Positions 17,550 through 26,513 of a DNA stretch of 64,000 nucleotides are shown in pieces. Position numbers and translations under genes: made by a program. Each line of letters begins with the position of its first letter. Position 1 is the first letter of the stretch. The notes under the pieces were generated by a model. The model did not search any database and had not been told where the DNA came from. It saw only the letters and a list, made by a program, of their open reading frames with translations. The stretch spans positions 62,001 through 126,000 of the forward strand of contig NZ_JBITLV010000008.1 of NCBI RefSeq assembly GCF_044465595.1. Reading direction: 5' to 3'. This DNA comes from Spongisporangium articulatum (GTDB lineage: Bacteria; Actinomycetota; Actinomycetes; Actinomycetales; Kineosporiaceae).

Positions 17550-18236
17550 TCACTCGGTGAGGTGCCCGTCCTCCAGGGCCCGGGCCCTCAACTGGGCCTT
17601 GGCCCCGGCGGGCCGGCCGATCGCGGCGTACTTGTCGCGCACGCGGTCCAGGTAGGACTTGGCGGTCTCGTAGCTGACGCCCAGCACCCGCGCGACGTTC
17701 TTCAGGGGCAGCCCGCTGGCGTACAACGAGAGCGTCCGCGCCTCCTGCGGGCTCAGCGCCGGCGCGGGCACGACGGGCTCGCCGCCCAGCCGGAGGGCGG
17801 CGGCCACCCGCGGCGACAGGTACTGCCGGCCGCGCAGCGCGGCCTGCACGGCGCCGGCGACGACGACCGCGTCGTCGGCCGTCGTGACGAAGGCGTGAGC
17901 CCCCGCGGCCAGGCAGGCCCGTAACCGGGCCACCTCGACCGAGACCGTCCGCACGACGACCCGGCTGCCCGCGGCCCGCAACGCCCCGATCGACTCCGCC
18001 GGGTGGGCTCCGTGCAGCGACGACACCGACAGGACGACGGCCGCCGGCGGGTGGTGCGGGTGGCCGGACAGCAGGCGCCAGTCGGCGACGGCCACGGGCA
18101 CCGCGAGGCCGGCGGCGACCAGGCCGGCCGCCAGCCGGTCCCGGACGGACGGGTCGGCCTCCACCACGGCCACCACCGTGTCCACGCGTGCGCCCTCCGG
18201 ATCCCCCGTCGCCATGAGCCGAACATCTTCGGTCAC
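17550..18236 (-). CDS. LuxR-type transcriptional regulator with receiver-like N-terminus
   Basis: A 228-residue protein. Residues about 17-135 resemble a response-regulator receiver fold (VDTVVAVVEADPSVRDRLAAGL, then AAVVLSVSSLHG), but the usual phosphoacceptor Asp position reads Ser (VLSVSS), so phosphorylation is doubtful. Residues about 160-215 are a LuxR/GerE helix-turn-helix: LSPQEARTLSLYASGLPLKNVARVLGVSYETAKSYLDRVRDKY. The start may be the GTG at 18236 or the ATG at 18215; neither has a strong ribosome site. It diverges from the nSTAND gene and could regulate it or itself. No histidine kinase is adjacent. Confidence 0.75.
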   Translation of the reverse strand: MTEDVRLMATGDPEGARVDTVVAVVEADPSVRDRLAAGLVAAGLAVPVAVADWRLLSGHPHHPPAAVVLSVSSLHGAHPAESIGALRAAGSRVVVRTVSVEVARLRACLAAGAHAFVTTADDAVVVAGAVQAALRGRQYLSPRVAAALRLGGEPVVPAPALSPQEARTLSLYASGLPLKNVARVLGVSYETAKSYLDRVRDKYAAIGRPAGAKAQLRARALEDGHLTE

Positions 18237-18340
18237 GTGCGACGCAGGTGACAGGGCTTCCGCGGCGAAAGTTGATACTCGAACAACCCCGTACAGCTAG
18301 CGTGGTCAGCGCACGATCAGTAACGGGGAGCGGCACGGGG

Positions 18341-21300
18341 ATGAGCACACCGAACGAGCAGGGCCGGCGGGGTTCGGCCCGCACGATCGTCAGCCGCACC
18401 GAGTTCGCGGCCCGGCTGACCGACCTGCGCGAGACCGGCGGGCTGTCGGTGCGGGAGGTGGCCCGCCGCAGCGGGATCGCCACGAGCACCCTGGGCGGCT
18501 GGTTCAGCGGCCGGCACGTGCCCCCGTTGACGATGCCCGAGGCGTTCCGCGCGCTGCTCGTGGCGCTGGAGGTCACCGAACCCGCCGAGCAGGAGGAATG
18601 GGTCGAGGCGCTGCGCCGGGTGCGCCGGGCTCCGGGCCCGCGCCCGTCGTCCGCGGACCTCGTGGGCCCCTACCGCGGGCTGGCCGCGTACGAGCCCGAC
18701 GACGCCGAGTGGTTCTTCGGCCGCGAGGATCTCGTGGCGCAGCTGCGCGGACGGGTCGACGCCGGGGGCGTGACCGTGGTGGTCGGCGTCTCGGGGGCCG
18801 GGAAGTCCTCGGTGCTGCGGGCCGGGCTGGTCGCACAGCTGCGCGCCGACGGCGTCCCGTTCGCCCTGCTGACGCCCGGCGAGCACCCCCTGGAGAACCT
18901 CGAGCGCGCCCTGGGACCCGGCGCCCGGGTGCTGGTGGTCGACCAGTTCGAGGAGCTGTTCACCCTCACCACCGACGAGGAGGAGCGGCAGGCGTTCCTG
19001 GCCCGGCTCGAGACCGTGGACGGCCCGGTGGTGCTCGGGTTGCGGGCCGACTTCTACGCCCGGGTCCTGGCGTATCCCTGGTTGCAGCGCGCCGCGCAGG
19101 CCGGGCAGCTCGTGGTCGGGCCGATGACCGAGGCGCAGCTGCGCCGGGCCGTGCTCGGTCCGGCCACCAAGGCCGGCGTCGAGGTCGAGCCGGCCCTGCT
19201 GGAGGTGCTCGTCCGGGACCTGCCGCCCGAGCCGGCCGCGCTGCCGCTGCTGTCGCACGCGCTGCTGGCCATGTGGTCGCGCTCGGGCCACGGCGACCAG
19301 CGGCTCGAGCACTACCGCGCGGTGGGTGGCGTCACGCACGCGATCGCGGTGACCGCCGACGAGGTGTTCGACGCCCTCGACGAGGAGCACCGCGAGATCG
19401 CCCGGCGGATGTTCCTGCGGCTCGTCACGGTCCCCGAGGAGGGGGCGGCGACCCGCCGCCGGGCCGCACTGAGCGAGCTGGACCAGCTCGGCGACGACGA
19501 GGGCCCCGCCGCCGTGCGCGAGCGGTTCGTCACGGCCCGGCTGGTCACCGCGGGCGACGGCACGCTGGAACTGGCCCACGAGGCGCTGGTCTCCGAGTGG
19601 CCGCGGCTGGCCGGCTGGATCGCCGCCGACCGCGACGGGCTGCGCCAGCAGCGGGTGCTGACCGAGGCTGCGCAGGAATGGGAGCGCGCGGGGCGCGACC
19701 CGGAACTGTTGGCCCGCGGCGGGCGCCTCGAACTCGCCGCGGCCCTGGTCGAGGAACGCACGCCGACCCGGCTCGAACGCGACTTCGTCGACGCGTCGGT
19801 GGCCCGGCGCGACTCCGAGGCCCGCGTGGCCCGGCGAGGCACGCTGCGGCTGCGCCGGCTGGCCATCGCCCTCGCCGTCACGCTCGTGGCGACGAGCGCC
19901 CTGGCCGGGTACGCCTTCCACCTGCGCGACACCACGGCCGTCGAACGCGACGCCGCGCTCTCCCGTCAGCTGGCACTGGAGGCGCGCCAGGTCGGAGGCA
20001 GCGACGGCACGCTGGCGTCGCTGCTGTCGCTGGCCGCGTACCGGATATCGCCCACCCGGCAGGCGTATTCGCAGCTGCTCGACAGCGCGGCGCAGCCGCG
20101 CAGCACCCGCCTGGTCGGTGACCAGGTGGCGATGCAGGGGCTCGCCGTGCACCGGCTGGACGACGGGGGCCTGCTGGTCGCCGGGTTCGGCGAGAAGGGC
20201 TCGGGCCGGCTGTGGCACCTGGACGACGACCGCCGGGTGCTCGGCGTGACCCCCCTGCCGTCGGGCGACCCCGAGGGCGTGCGCTACGCGGCCGCCTTCT
20301 CCCCCGACGCGCGCTGGCTGGCCGTGGCCGGCAGCGGTGGAACGGTGCAGCTGTGGGACATGGGCGACCCCGACCGGCCCCGAACCCGCGTGACCCTGCG
20401 GGTGCCGAAGCCGGACGGCGCGGCCGCCGACGCCCCGGCGCCGACCGTCTTCGCCCTGGCCTGGGACGTCAAGGGCGCCTTCCTTGCGGCGGGCGACAGC
20501 GGCGGCGGGGTGAACGTGTGGTCGTCGGCCGGGTTCGCCCGGAGGGCGACAGACGGACCGAGCGCCGGCGGCGCGACCGGCGACCTGGACGAGGGGCGGC
20601 ACCGGCTCAGCGCAGCTGAAGGCGAAGTGCACGCCGTGGCGTTCTCGCCCGGCGGCTACGGCCTGTTCGCCGGGTACGCGCTGCCGGCCGACGCCTCGGG
20701 CGCGGCCTCGGGAGCCGTGTTCCGGTGGCCGGTGCAGCCCGAGAACCCCGTCACCGCAGAGCGTTTCGGCCCGCCGCGCCGGTTGTCCGGTGACTTCGAC
20801 GCGGTGCTGGGCCTGGCCGTCAGCCCCGACGCCCGGCACGTGGCGGCCACCACTCGCGGGGGGAAGGTGGTGCGCTGGACGATGCATGACGCCCGAGCCG
20901 ACTCGGAGGGGAAACCGCTGGACGGGCCGGCGACCTGGGTGAACGGCGCGGCCTACAGCCCGTACGACCCGAACGGTCCGCGCGGGCACGGCCCGCTCTT
21001 GGCCGCGGCCGGTTCCGACAGCAAGATCTGGCTCTGGAACACGACGTTCGAGGGTGGGGCCGCGCCGTTCGGCACCCTGACCCTGCCCAGCCCGGTCACC
21101 GCCGTGGCGTTCGCGGACGACCGGACGCTGGTCAGCGCGAGCACCGACGGCGTGGCCCGGGTCTGGGACGTGCCCACCCCCTCCCCGGCCGGGCTGTCCC
21201 AGACGGTGTTCGGCACCGCGTGGACGGCGGGCCTCCCCGACGCCGTCGGACCGGCCGGCGCGCCGCGGCTGGCCGCCGGAGGCCGCAACCAGGTGGGGAT

Positions 21301-22261
21301 CTGGGACGTGTCCGACCCGCGCCGGCCCTGGCCGCTCGTCGCCGCGCAGTCCGACCCCGACCCGGCCCGCCGGTTCACCGGGGCGATCGCCTGGCGGCCG
21401 GACGGCCGGGTCCTGGCCAGCGGCAACGACGGCGGCGGGGTGCGGCTGTACGACACCGGCGAAGCCGCCGGGCTGCTCGACCAGCTGGTGCCCCTGCCGA
21501 GCCTGGACGGGACCAGCCTGGTCGAGTGGCTCGCGTTCCGGCCCGACGGGAAGGTGCTGGTGCAGGTCGGCGACGACGGCGTCGTCCGGCTGTGGAACCT
21601 GACGGACGTCGAGCACCCGGTGCAGTACTCGGTGGCGGGCCCCGCGGTGAACGGGGGCGCGCTGGGCGCGGCGTTCAGCCGCGACGGCCGGCTGCTGGCG
21701 GTGTGCGGGTTGAACGGTGTGGTCCGGCTGTGGGACGTGCAGGACCCGGGCCACCCGAAGCTGCTCTCCGACGCGCTGCCCGGGCCGACGACGACCGTCG
21801 TGTCCGTGCAGTTCTCGCCCGACGGGCGCACCCTGGCGGCCGCTGGGTACGACCGCGTCGTGCACCAGTGGGACGTCTCGGACCCCGCACACGTGCGCCC
21901 GCTCGGGAAGCCGCTGAGCGGCCCCACCAACATCGTCTACGCCCTGGCCTACTCCCCCGACGGGCACACCCTCGCGGCGGGCAGCAACGACGGCACGGTG
22001 TGGTGGTGGGACGTGACCCGACCCGCGCGGGCGGTGGCCCGCGCGACGCTCACGGGCGGGCCGTCGTCCGTGTTCTCGATCGGGTTCTCGCCCGACGGCG
22101 CGTACCTGTCGGCGGGCGGCCTCGACGGCCGGGTCACGACCTGGCCGACCGACGCCGACGCGGTGGCGCGCACGGTCTGCGCCTCCGCCGGCACGCCCCT
22201 GTCCAGCACCGAGTGGGCGCAGTACGCACCGGGCACCCCGTACGAGGCGCCCTGCGGGTAG
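18341..22261 (+). CDS. HTH - nSTAND1 NTPase - transmembrane - WD40 repeat protein
   Basis: A 1306-residue protein. Residues about 20-62 form an Xre-like helix-turn-helix (LSVREVARRSGIATSTLGGW). From about 108 (GPYRGLAAYEPDDAEWFFGRE) there is an nSTAND1 ATPase with Walker A GVSGAGKSSVLRAG near 149 and Walker B VLVVDQFEELF near 197. One membrane helix (LAIALAVTLVATSALAGYAF) lies near 507-528. Residues about 600-1290 contain roughly 13 WD40-like units (FSPDGRTLAAAG...VHQWDVSDP and similar), enough for two seven-bladed propellers. STAND proteins are ligand-triggered switches used in signalling and in antiviral defence. Here the putative sensor propellers would lie across the membrane from the ATPase. 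The trigger is unknown. Confidence 0.85.
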   Translation: MSTPNEQGRRGSARTIVSRTEFAARLTDLRETGGLSVREVARRSGIATSTLGGWFSGRHVPPLTMPEAFRALLVALEVTEPAEQEEWVEALRRVRRAPGPRPSSADLVGPYRGLAAYEPDDAEWFFGREDLVAQLRGRVDAGGVTVVVGVSGAGKSSVLRAGLVAQLRADGVPFALLTPGEHPLENLERALGPGARVLVVDQFEELFTLTTDEEERQAFLARLETVDGPVVLGLRADFYARVLAYPWLQRAAQAGQLVVGPMTEAQLRRAVLGPATKAGVEVEPALLEVLVRDLPPEPAALPLLSHALLAMWSRSGHGDQRLEHYRAVGGVTHAIAVTADEVFDALDEEHREIARRMFLRLVTVPEEGAATRRRAALSELDQLGDDEGPAAVRERFVTARLVTAGDGTLELAHEALVSEWPRLAGWIAADRDGLRQQRVLTEAAQEWERAGRDPELLARGGRLELAAALVEERTPTRLERDFVDASVARRDSEARVARRGTLRLRRLAIALAVTLVATSALAGYAFHLRDTTAVERDAALSRQLALEARQVGGSDGTLASLLSLAAYRISPTRQAYSQLLDSAAQPRSTRLVGDQVAMQGLAVHRLDDGGLLVAGFGEKGSGRLWHLDDDRRVLGVTPLPSGDPEGVRYAAAFSPDARWLAVAGSGGTVQLWDMGDPDRPRTRVTLRVPKPDGAAADAPAPTVFALAWDVKGAFLAAGDSGGGVNVWSSAGFARRATDGPSAGGATGDLDEGRHRLSAAEGEVHAVAFSPGGYGLFAGYALPADASGAASGAVFRWPVQPENPVTAERFGPPRRLSGDFDAVLGLAVSPDARHVAATTRGGKVVRWTMHDARADSEGKPLDGPATWVNGAAYSPYDPNGPRGHGPLLAAAGSDSKIWLWNTTFEGGAAPFGTLTLPSPVTAVAFADDRTLVSASTDGVARVWDVPTPSPAGLSQTVFGTAWTAGLPDAVGPAGAPRLAAGGRNQVGIWDVSDPRRPWPLVAAQSDPDPARRFTGAIAWRPDGRVLASGNDGGGVRLYDTGEAAGLLDQLVPLPSLDGTSLVEWLAFRPDGKVLVQVGDDGVVRLWNLTDVEHPVQYSVAGPAVNGGALGAAFSRDGRLLAVCGLNGVVRLWDVQDPGHPKLLSDALPGPTTTVVSVQFSPDGRTLAAAGYDRVVHQWDVSDPAHVRPLGKPLSGPTNIVYALAYSPDGHTLAAGSNDGTVWWWDVTRPARAVARATLTGGPSSVFSIGFSPDGAYLSAGGLDGRVTTWPTDADAVARTVCASAGTPLSSTEWAQYAPGTPYEAPCG

Positions 22262-22327
22262 CTCAAGTTGATCACGGACGCCGACGAGCACAGGTGCATG
22301 AACCGGGATGCGTGCCAAACTGCCCAG

Positions 22328-24547
22328 ATGGCACAGTCGCAGACCCACGACAGCCTGCCCGAGACCGACGGCCCCGCCCGGTTCCCCGTCGATCCGGCGG
22401 TCCTGGCCGCCGTGGCGGGGGGCGCGCACCACGACCCGCACGGCGTGCTGGGCGCCCACCCGCACGACGGCGGGGTGACGGTCCGGACGTTCCGCCCGCT
22501 GGCGTCGTCCGTGCAGGTCCGCCTCGAGGACGGCTCGCTGCACCCGCTCACCCACGAGCAGGACGGCGTCTGGGTCGGGGTGCTCTCCCAGCCGTCGGTC
22601 GCCGACTACCGGCTCGACGTCGAGTACGCCGACGTCGGCACGTCGACGGTCGACGACCCCTACCGCTTCCTGCCCTCGCTCGGCGAGGTCGACCTGCACC
22701 TGATCGGCGAGGGCCGGCACGAGCAGCTGTGGACCGTGCTGGGCGCGCACGTGCGCACGTACCCGGGCGGCGGGCTCGGCGAGGTGCACGGGACGTCGTT
22801 CGCGGTCTGGGCCCCCAACGCGCAGGCCGTGCGCCTGGTCAGCGACGCGAACGACTGGGACGGGCGCGGGCACACGCTGCGCAGCCTGGGCGGCTCCGGC
22901 GTGTGGGAGCTGTTCGTGCCGGGCCTCGGTGCGGGCACCCGGTACAAGTTCGAGATCCTCGGCCGGGACGGGCAGTGGCGGCAGAAGGCCGACCCGATGG
23001 CCTTCGGCACGGAGATCCCGCCGTCGACCGCGTCGGTCGTGGTCACCTCGCAGTACGAGTGGCAGGACGGCGAGTGGCTGGCCGCGCGGGCCGCGAACGA
23101 CCCGCACACCGGGCCGATGAGCGTCTACGAGGTGCACCTCGGGTCGTGGCGGCAGGGGTTGTCGTACCGCGAACTGGCCGACCAGCTCGTCGGGTACGTC
23201 AAGGCGCTGGGGTTCACGCACGTCGAGTTCCTGCCCGTGGCCGAGCACCCGTTCGGCGGCTCGTGGGGCTACCAGGTGACCTCGTACTACGCGCCGACCT
23301 CGCGGTTCGGGCACCCCGACGACTTCCGCTTCCTCGTCGACGCGCTGCACGCGGCCGGCATCGGCGTGATCATGGACTGGGTGCCGGCGCACTTCCCGAA
23401 GGACGCCTGGGCCCTGGCCCAGTTCGACGGGGCGCCGCTGTACGAGTCGGCCGACCCGCACCGCGGCGAGCACCCCGAGTGGGGCACGCTGATCTTCGAC
23501 TTCGGCCGCTCCGAGGTCCGCAACTTCCTGGTCGCCAACGCGCTGTACTGGCTGGAGGAGTTCCACATCGACGGCCTGCGGGTCGATGCGGTGGCCTCGA
23601 TGCTCTACCTGGACTACTCCCGCAAGGAGGGCGAGTGGACCCCCAACCGCTACGGCGGGCGGGAGAACCTGGAGGCCGTCGCGTTCCTGCAGGAGGTCAA
23701 CGCCACCGCCTACAAGCGGGTCCCGGGGATCGTGACGATCGCCGAGGAGTCGACCGCATGGCCCGGCGTCACCCGGCCCACGCACCTGGGCGGCCTCGGG
23801 TTCGGGTTGAAGTGGAACATGGGCTGGATGCACGACTCCCTCGGCTACGTGTCGAAGGACCCGATCCACCGGCAGTACCACCACCACCAGATGACGTTCT
23901 CGCTGATGTACGCCTACACCGAGAACTTCATGCTGCCGATCAGCCACGACGAGGTCGTGCACGGCAAGGGGTCGCTGCTGCGCAAGATGCCCGGCGACCG
24001 CTGGCAGCAGCTGGCCAACGTGCGGGCGTTCCTGGCCTTCATGTGGAGCCACCCCGGCAAGCAGCTGCTCTTCATGGGCGCCGAGCTCGGCCAGGAGGCG
24101 GAGTGGTCGGAGCAGCGCTCGCTGGACTGGTGGCTGGAGGAGACTCCGTGGCACGCCGGGCTGCAGCAGCTCGTGCGCGACCTGAACCACGTCTACACGT
24201 CGCACCCGGCCCTGTGGCGGCTGGACAACGACCCGGCCGGCTTCGAGTGGATCGACGCGAACGACTCGGCGTCGAACGTCTTCTCGTTCGTGCGGCGGGA
24301 CGGCGCGGGCGGGCACGTGGTCGCGGTGATCAACTTCAGCGGGGGGCCGATCGAGGGCTACCGGGTCGGGATGCCGCACGCGGGCACCTGGCGTGAGGTG
24401 CTGAACACCGACGCCCAGGCGTACGGCGGCTCGGGGGTGGGCAACCTCGGCGCCGTCGAGGCCGGTGACGAGGGCTGGCACGGCATGCCCGCCTCCGCGA
24501 CCCTGCGGGTGCCGCCGTTGGGCGCGGCCTTCTTCGCGGACAGCTGA
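22328..24547 (+). CDS. glgB: 1,4-alpha-glucan branching enzyme
   Basis: A 739-residue enzyme, normal length for actinobacterial GlgB, which cuts alpha-1,4 chains and re-attaches them by alpha-1,6 bonds in glycogen synthesis. It has an N-terminal extra carbohydrate-binding module (HHDPHGVLGAHPH), the CBM48 block (FAVWAPNAQAVRLVSDANDWDG) and a GH13 barrel with MDWVPAHFPKD, the nucleophile in DGLRVDAVASMLYLDYSR, the acid in IAEESTAWPGVTRP and the transition-state Asp in ISHDEVVHGKGSL. The start chosen (MAQSQTHDS) is the one closest to the conserved domain; an in-frame start 20 codons upstream is possible. No other glycogen gene adjoins, although a GH13 enzyme is cut by the left edge of the window. 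Confidence 0.95.
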   Translation: MAQSQTHDSLPETDGPARFPVDPAVLAAVAGGAHHDPHGVLGAHPHDGGVTVRTFRPLASSVQVRLEDGSLHPLTHEQDGVWVGVLSQPSVADYRLDVEYADVGTSTVDDPYRFLPSLGEVDLHLIGEGRHEQLWTVLGAHVRTYPGGGLGEVHGTSFAVWAPNAQAVRLVSDANDWDGRGHTLRSLGGSGVWELFVPGLGAGTRYKFEILGRDGQWRQKADPMAFGTEIPPSTASVVVTSQYEWQDGEWLAARAANDPHTGPMSVYEVHLGSWRQGLSYRELADQLVGYVKALGFTHVEFLPVAEHPFGGSWGYQVTSYYAPTSRFGHPDDFRFLVDALHAAGIGVIMDWVPAHFPKDAWALAQFDGAPLYESADPHRGEHPEWGTLIFDFGRSEVRNFLVANALYWLEEFHIDGLRVDAVASMLYLDYSRKEGEWTPNRYGGRENLEAVAFLQEVNATAYKRVPGIVTIAEESTAWPGVTRPTHLGGLGFGLKWNMGWMHDSLGYVSKDPIHRQYHHHQMTFSLMYAYTENFMLPISHDEVVHGKGSLLRKMPGDRWQQLANVRAFLAFMWSHPGKQLLFMGAELGQEAEWSEQRSLDWWLEETPWHAGLQQLVRDLNHVYTSHPALWRLDNDPAGFEWIDANDSASNVFSFVRRDGAGGHVVAVINFSGGPIEGYRVGMPHAGTWREVLNTDAQAYGGSGVGNLGAVEAGDEGWHGMPASATLRVPPLGAAFFADS

Positions 24548-24680
24548 GCCTGGCCCGCGACGGAGGGTCGTGAGTCGTACGCGGCGGGTGTGGCTACTGC
24601 TGTGTACTTGAGCGTGACTTAACTACGGAAAGTCGTACTACGGGTACACAGTGCTATCACCGTGCGGCAGGATGTACGGC

Positions 24681-25487
24681 ATGGCGGTCCCGGTGAATCC
24701 CGATCAGATGGCCCGCGTCGAGTCCCTGATGGCTTCGGTCCAGCAGCTCGTGCGCACCCTCACCACCCGGGGGGCCGAGCTCGAGCAGGAGGTGGCGCTC
24801 GCCTTCTACCAGGGCGACGACGCCGGCTCCACCGGCCGGCTGCAGGTCGAGAACGAGCGGCTGCGAAGGATTCTCGGCGACCGAGCCGTGATCGAGCAGG
24901 CTGCCGGGGTGCTGATGGCCCAACGCGGCTGCTCGGCCGAACACGCGCACGAGGTGCTGATGGCCCGGGCCCGCGTCCAGCGGCGGGGTCTGCACGAGGT
25001 GGCCCGCGAGCTCGTCGACGAGGTCGCCGGTGAGGATGAGGAGCCTCTCGACGAGGACTCGGGCCCGGTGACGGACCGCGACGAGCCTGTGGCCGTCGAC
25101 GAGGCCGTCGACGGGGACGAGCCCACGCCGGCTGCTGCGCCCCGGCCGGCCCCGGCGCTGCCCGAGATCCCGCGGTTCCCCGAACCGCGCGCCACGGTGA
25201 CGTTCAACGAGATCGACCGGCTGCCGGCCCGCACGTTCCCGACCCTGCAGGACCTGCTGACCCCGCCCGAGCCGGGCGCCTGGCCGCAGGACGAGGACCC
25301 GATCTGGACCGGCCCGCCGCGCGACGAGGACGGAAAGCCGTTAGGTGAGAGCGCCTTCGGTGGACTGATCGACCTCACCGCCGACCTCCCCGGCGCCGAC
25401 GCGACGGTGGAGAGCGGCACGGAGGGCAAGCGGTCGCCGTCCCACTTCAAGCGGTTCACCCCGAAGCTGCGCCCTCCGGGCCGCTAG
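24681..25487 (+). CDS. ANTAR-domain protein with acidic proline-rich tail
   Basis: A 268-residue protein starting MAVPVNPDQMARVESLM, with AGGA eight bases before the ATG. Residues about 55-110 form an ANTAR motif (RAVIEQAAGVLMAQRGCSAEHAHEVLMARARVQRRGLHEVARELV). ANTAR domains bind paired RNA hairpins and cause antitermination. The segment before it may be a short coiled coil (ENERLRRILGDR). The tail is acidic and proline-rich (EDEEPLDED, then PEIPRFPEPRATVTF) and probably unstructured. There is no GAF or receiver sensor, unlike many family members. An RNA target was not found. It converges on the YbbN-like gene. Confidence 0.75.
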   Translation: MAVPVNPDQMARVESLMASVQQLVRTLTTRGAELEQEVALAFYQGDDAGSTGRLQVENERLRRILGDRAVIEQAAGVLMAQRGCSAEHAHEVLMARARVQRRGLHEVARELVDEVAGEDEEPLDEDSGPVTDRDEPVAVDEAVDGDEPTPAAAPRPAPALPEIPRFPEPRATVTFNEIDRLPARTFPTLQDLLTPPEPGAWPQDEDPIWTGPPRDEDGKPLGESAFGGLIDLTADLPGADATVESGTEGKRSPSHFKRFTPKLRPPGR

Positions 25488-25495
25488 CGGACTGG

Positions 25496-26488
25496 TCAGA
25501 AGAGGGCGCTGGCCAGGGCCGGGCGGGCCTTGATCACCCGCGGGTCGCTCGTGCCGACGACCTCGAACAGTTCGACCAGGTGCTTGCGGACCTTCTCGCG
25601 CTCGTCGCCGAACACGACCCGCACGGTGTCGATCAGGCGGGCGAAGGCGTCCTCGACGTGGCCGCCCAGGACGTCGAGGTCGGCCACCAGGATCTGCGCG
25701 TCGGCGTCCTTCGGGTTCTGCGCGGCGGCGGCACGGGCCGCGTCCAGGTCGGCACCGGCGGTCCGCTTCATGAGCTGCACCTGAGCCAGGCCGACGCGGG
25801 CCAGCTCGTCGGCCGGGCTCTCCCGCAACGCCTGCTGGTAGGCGGCGATCGCCCCGTCCAGGTCGTCGGCCTCGATCGCGTCGTAGGCGGCCTGGTGCAG
25901 GGGCGGCAGCTCCTCCTCGACCGGCTCCGCGGCGTCGGCGGCCCCCTCGGGCGCGACGCCCGGGACCCGTCCGGTCACGCCGTTCGCCTCGGCCACCCGC
26001 AGCAGCTCGTCGAGCACCTGCCGGATCGCCGGTTCGGGCTGCGCGCCCGTGAACATGGGGATCGGCTGGCCCTTCACGACCGCGAACACGCTCGGGATGG
26101 ACTGGATCTGGAACGCCTGCGACAGCTGGGGGTTGGCGTCGGAGTCGACCTTGGCCAGCAGAATGCGCCCGCCGAGCTCGGCGGCCAGCTTCTCCAGCAC
26201 CGGTGACAGCTGCTTGCACGGGCCGCACCAGTCGGCCCAGAAGTCCAGCACGACCGGGACGGTCATGGACACGTCGATCACGTCGGTCGGGAACGTGGCG
26301 TCGGAGACGTCGATGACGAACGGGTTCGCGCCGTCGCCACCGGCGGCACCGCTCGCGGCACCCCCGCCGGCGGCGCCCGCCGGGCGGGCGGGCGGGGTCG
26401 CGGGGCGGGCCAGCGAACCGAGGTCCACCACGCCGCGCATGTTCAGGGCCGGTCCGGCAGGCATCCTGCCCCGGGTCGGGTTGCTCAT
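25496..26488 (-). CDS. Thioredoxin-TPR protein, YbbN/CnoX-like
   Basis: A 330-residue protein starting MSNPTRGRMPAG, with GAAGGA eight bases before the ATG. A Pro/Ala/Gly-rich linker (residues 30-55) precedes a thioredoxin domain with VVLDFWADWCGPCKQLSPVL (Cys88, Cys91) and the cis-Pro segment IQSIPSVFAVVKGQP. The C-terminal half (from about 185) is a TPR-like region (HQAAYDAIEADDLDGAIAAYQQAL, LARVGLAQVQLM). YbbN-type proteins act as holdase chaperones and redox protectors. Unlike E. coli YbbN, which lacks the active CxxC, this one keeps WCGPC and could be an active reductase. Confidence 0.85.
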   Translation of the reverse strand: MSNPTRGRMPAGPALNMRGVVDLGSLARPATPPARPAGAAGGGAASGAAGGDGANPFVIDVSDATFPTDVIDVSMTVPVVLDFWADWCGPCKQLSPVLEKLAAELGGRILLAKVDSDANPQLSQAFQIQSIPSVFAVVKGQPIPMFTGAQPEPAIRQVLDELLRVAEANGVTGRVPGVAPEGAADAAEPVEEELPPLHQAAYDAIEADDLDGAIAAYQQALRESPADELARVGLAQVQLMKRTAGADLDAARAAAAQNPKDADAQILVADLDVLGGHVEDAFARLIDTVRVVFGDEREKVRKHLVELFEVVGTSDPRVIKARPALASALF

Positions 26489-26513
26489 CGTCGTTCCTTC
26501 ACTGTCCGGCCTA

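Noticed and set aside
17550..18236. Orthodox two-component response regulator
   Set aside because: The receiver-like half has Ser at the expected phospho-Asp position and no kinase gene adjoins, so it was called only LuxR-type.
18317..24481. Very long open frame (about 2050 codons) on the minus strand opposite the nSTAND and glgB genes
   Set aside because: The translation is Arg/Gly/His/Val-rich with no domain, as expected for a stop-poor shadow frame in very GC-rich DNA. The opposite strand carries two clear families.
24548..24680. Promoter or small RNA gene ahead of the ANTAR gene
   Set aside because: The region is less GC-rich and contains TTGAGC and TACACA-like hexamers, but no pair has acceptable spacing and no stable hairpin pair typical of ANTAR targets is evident.
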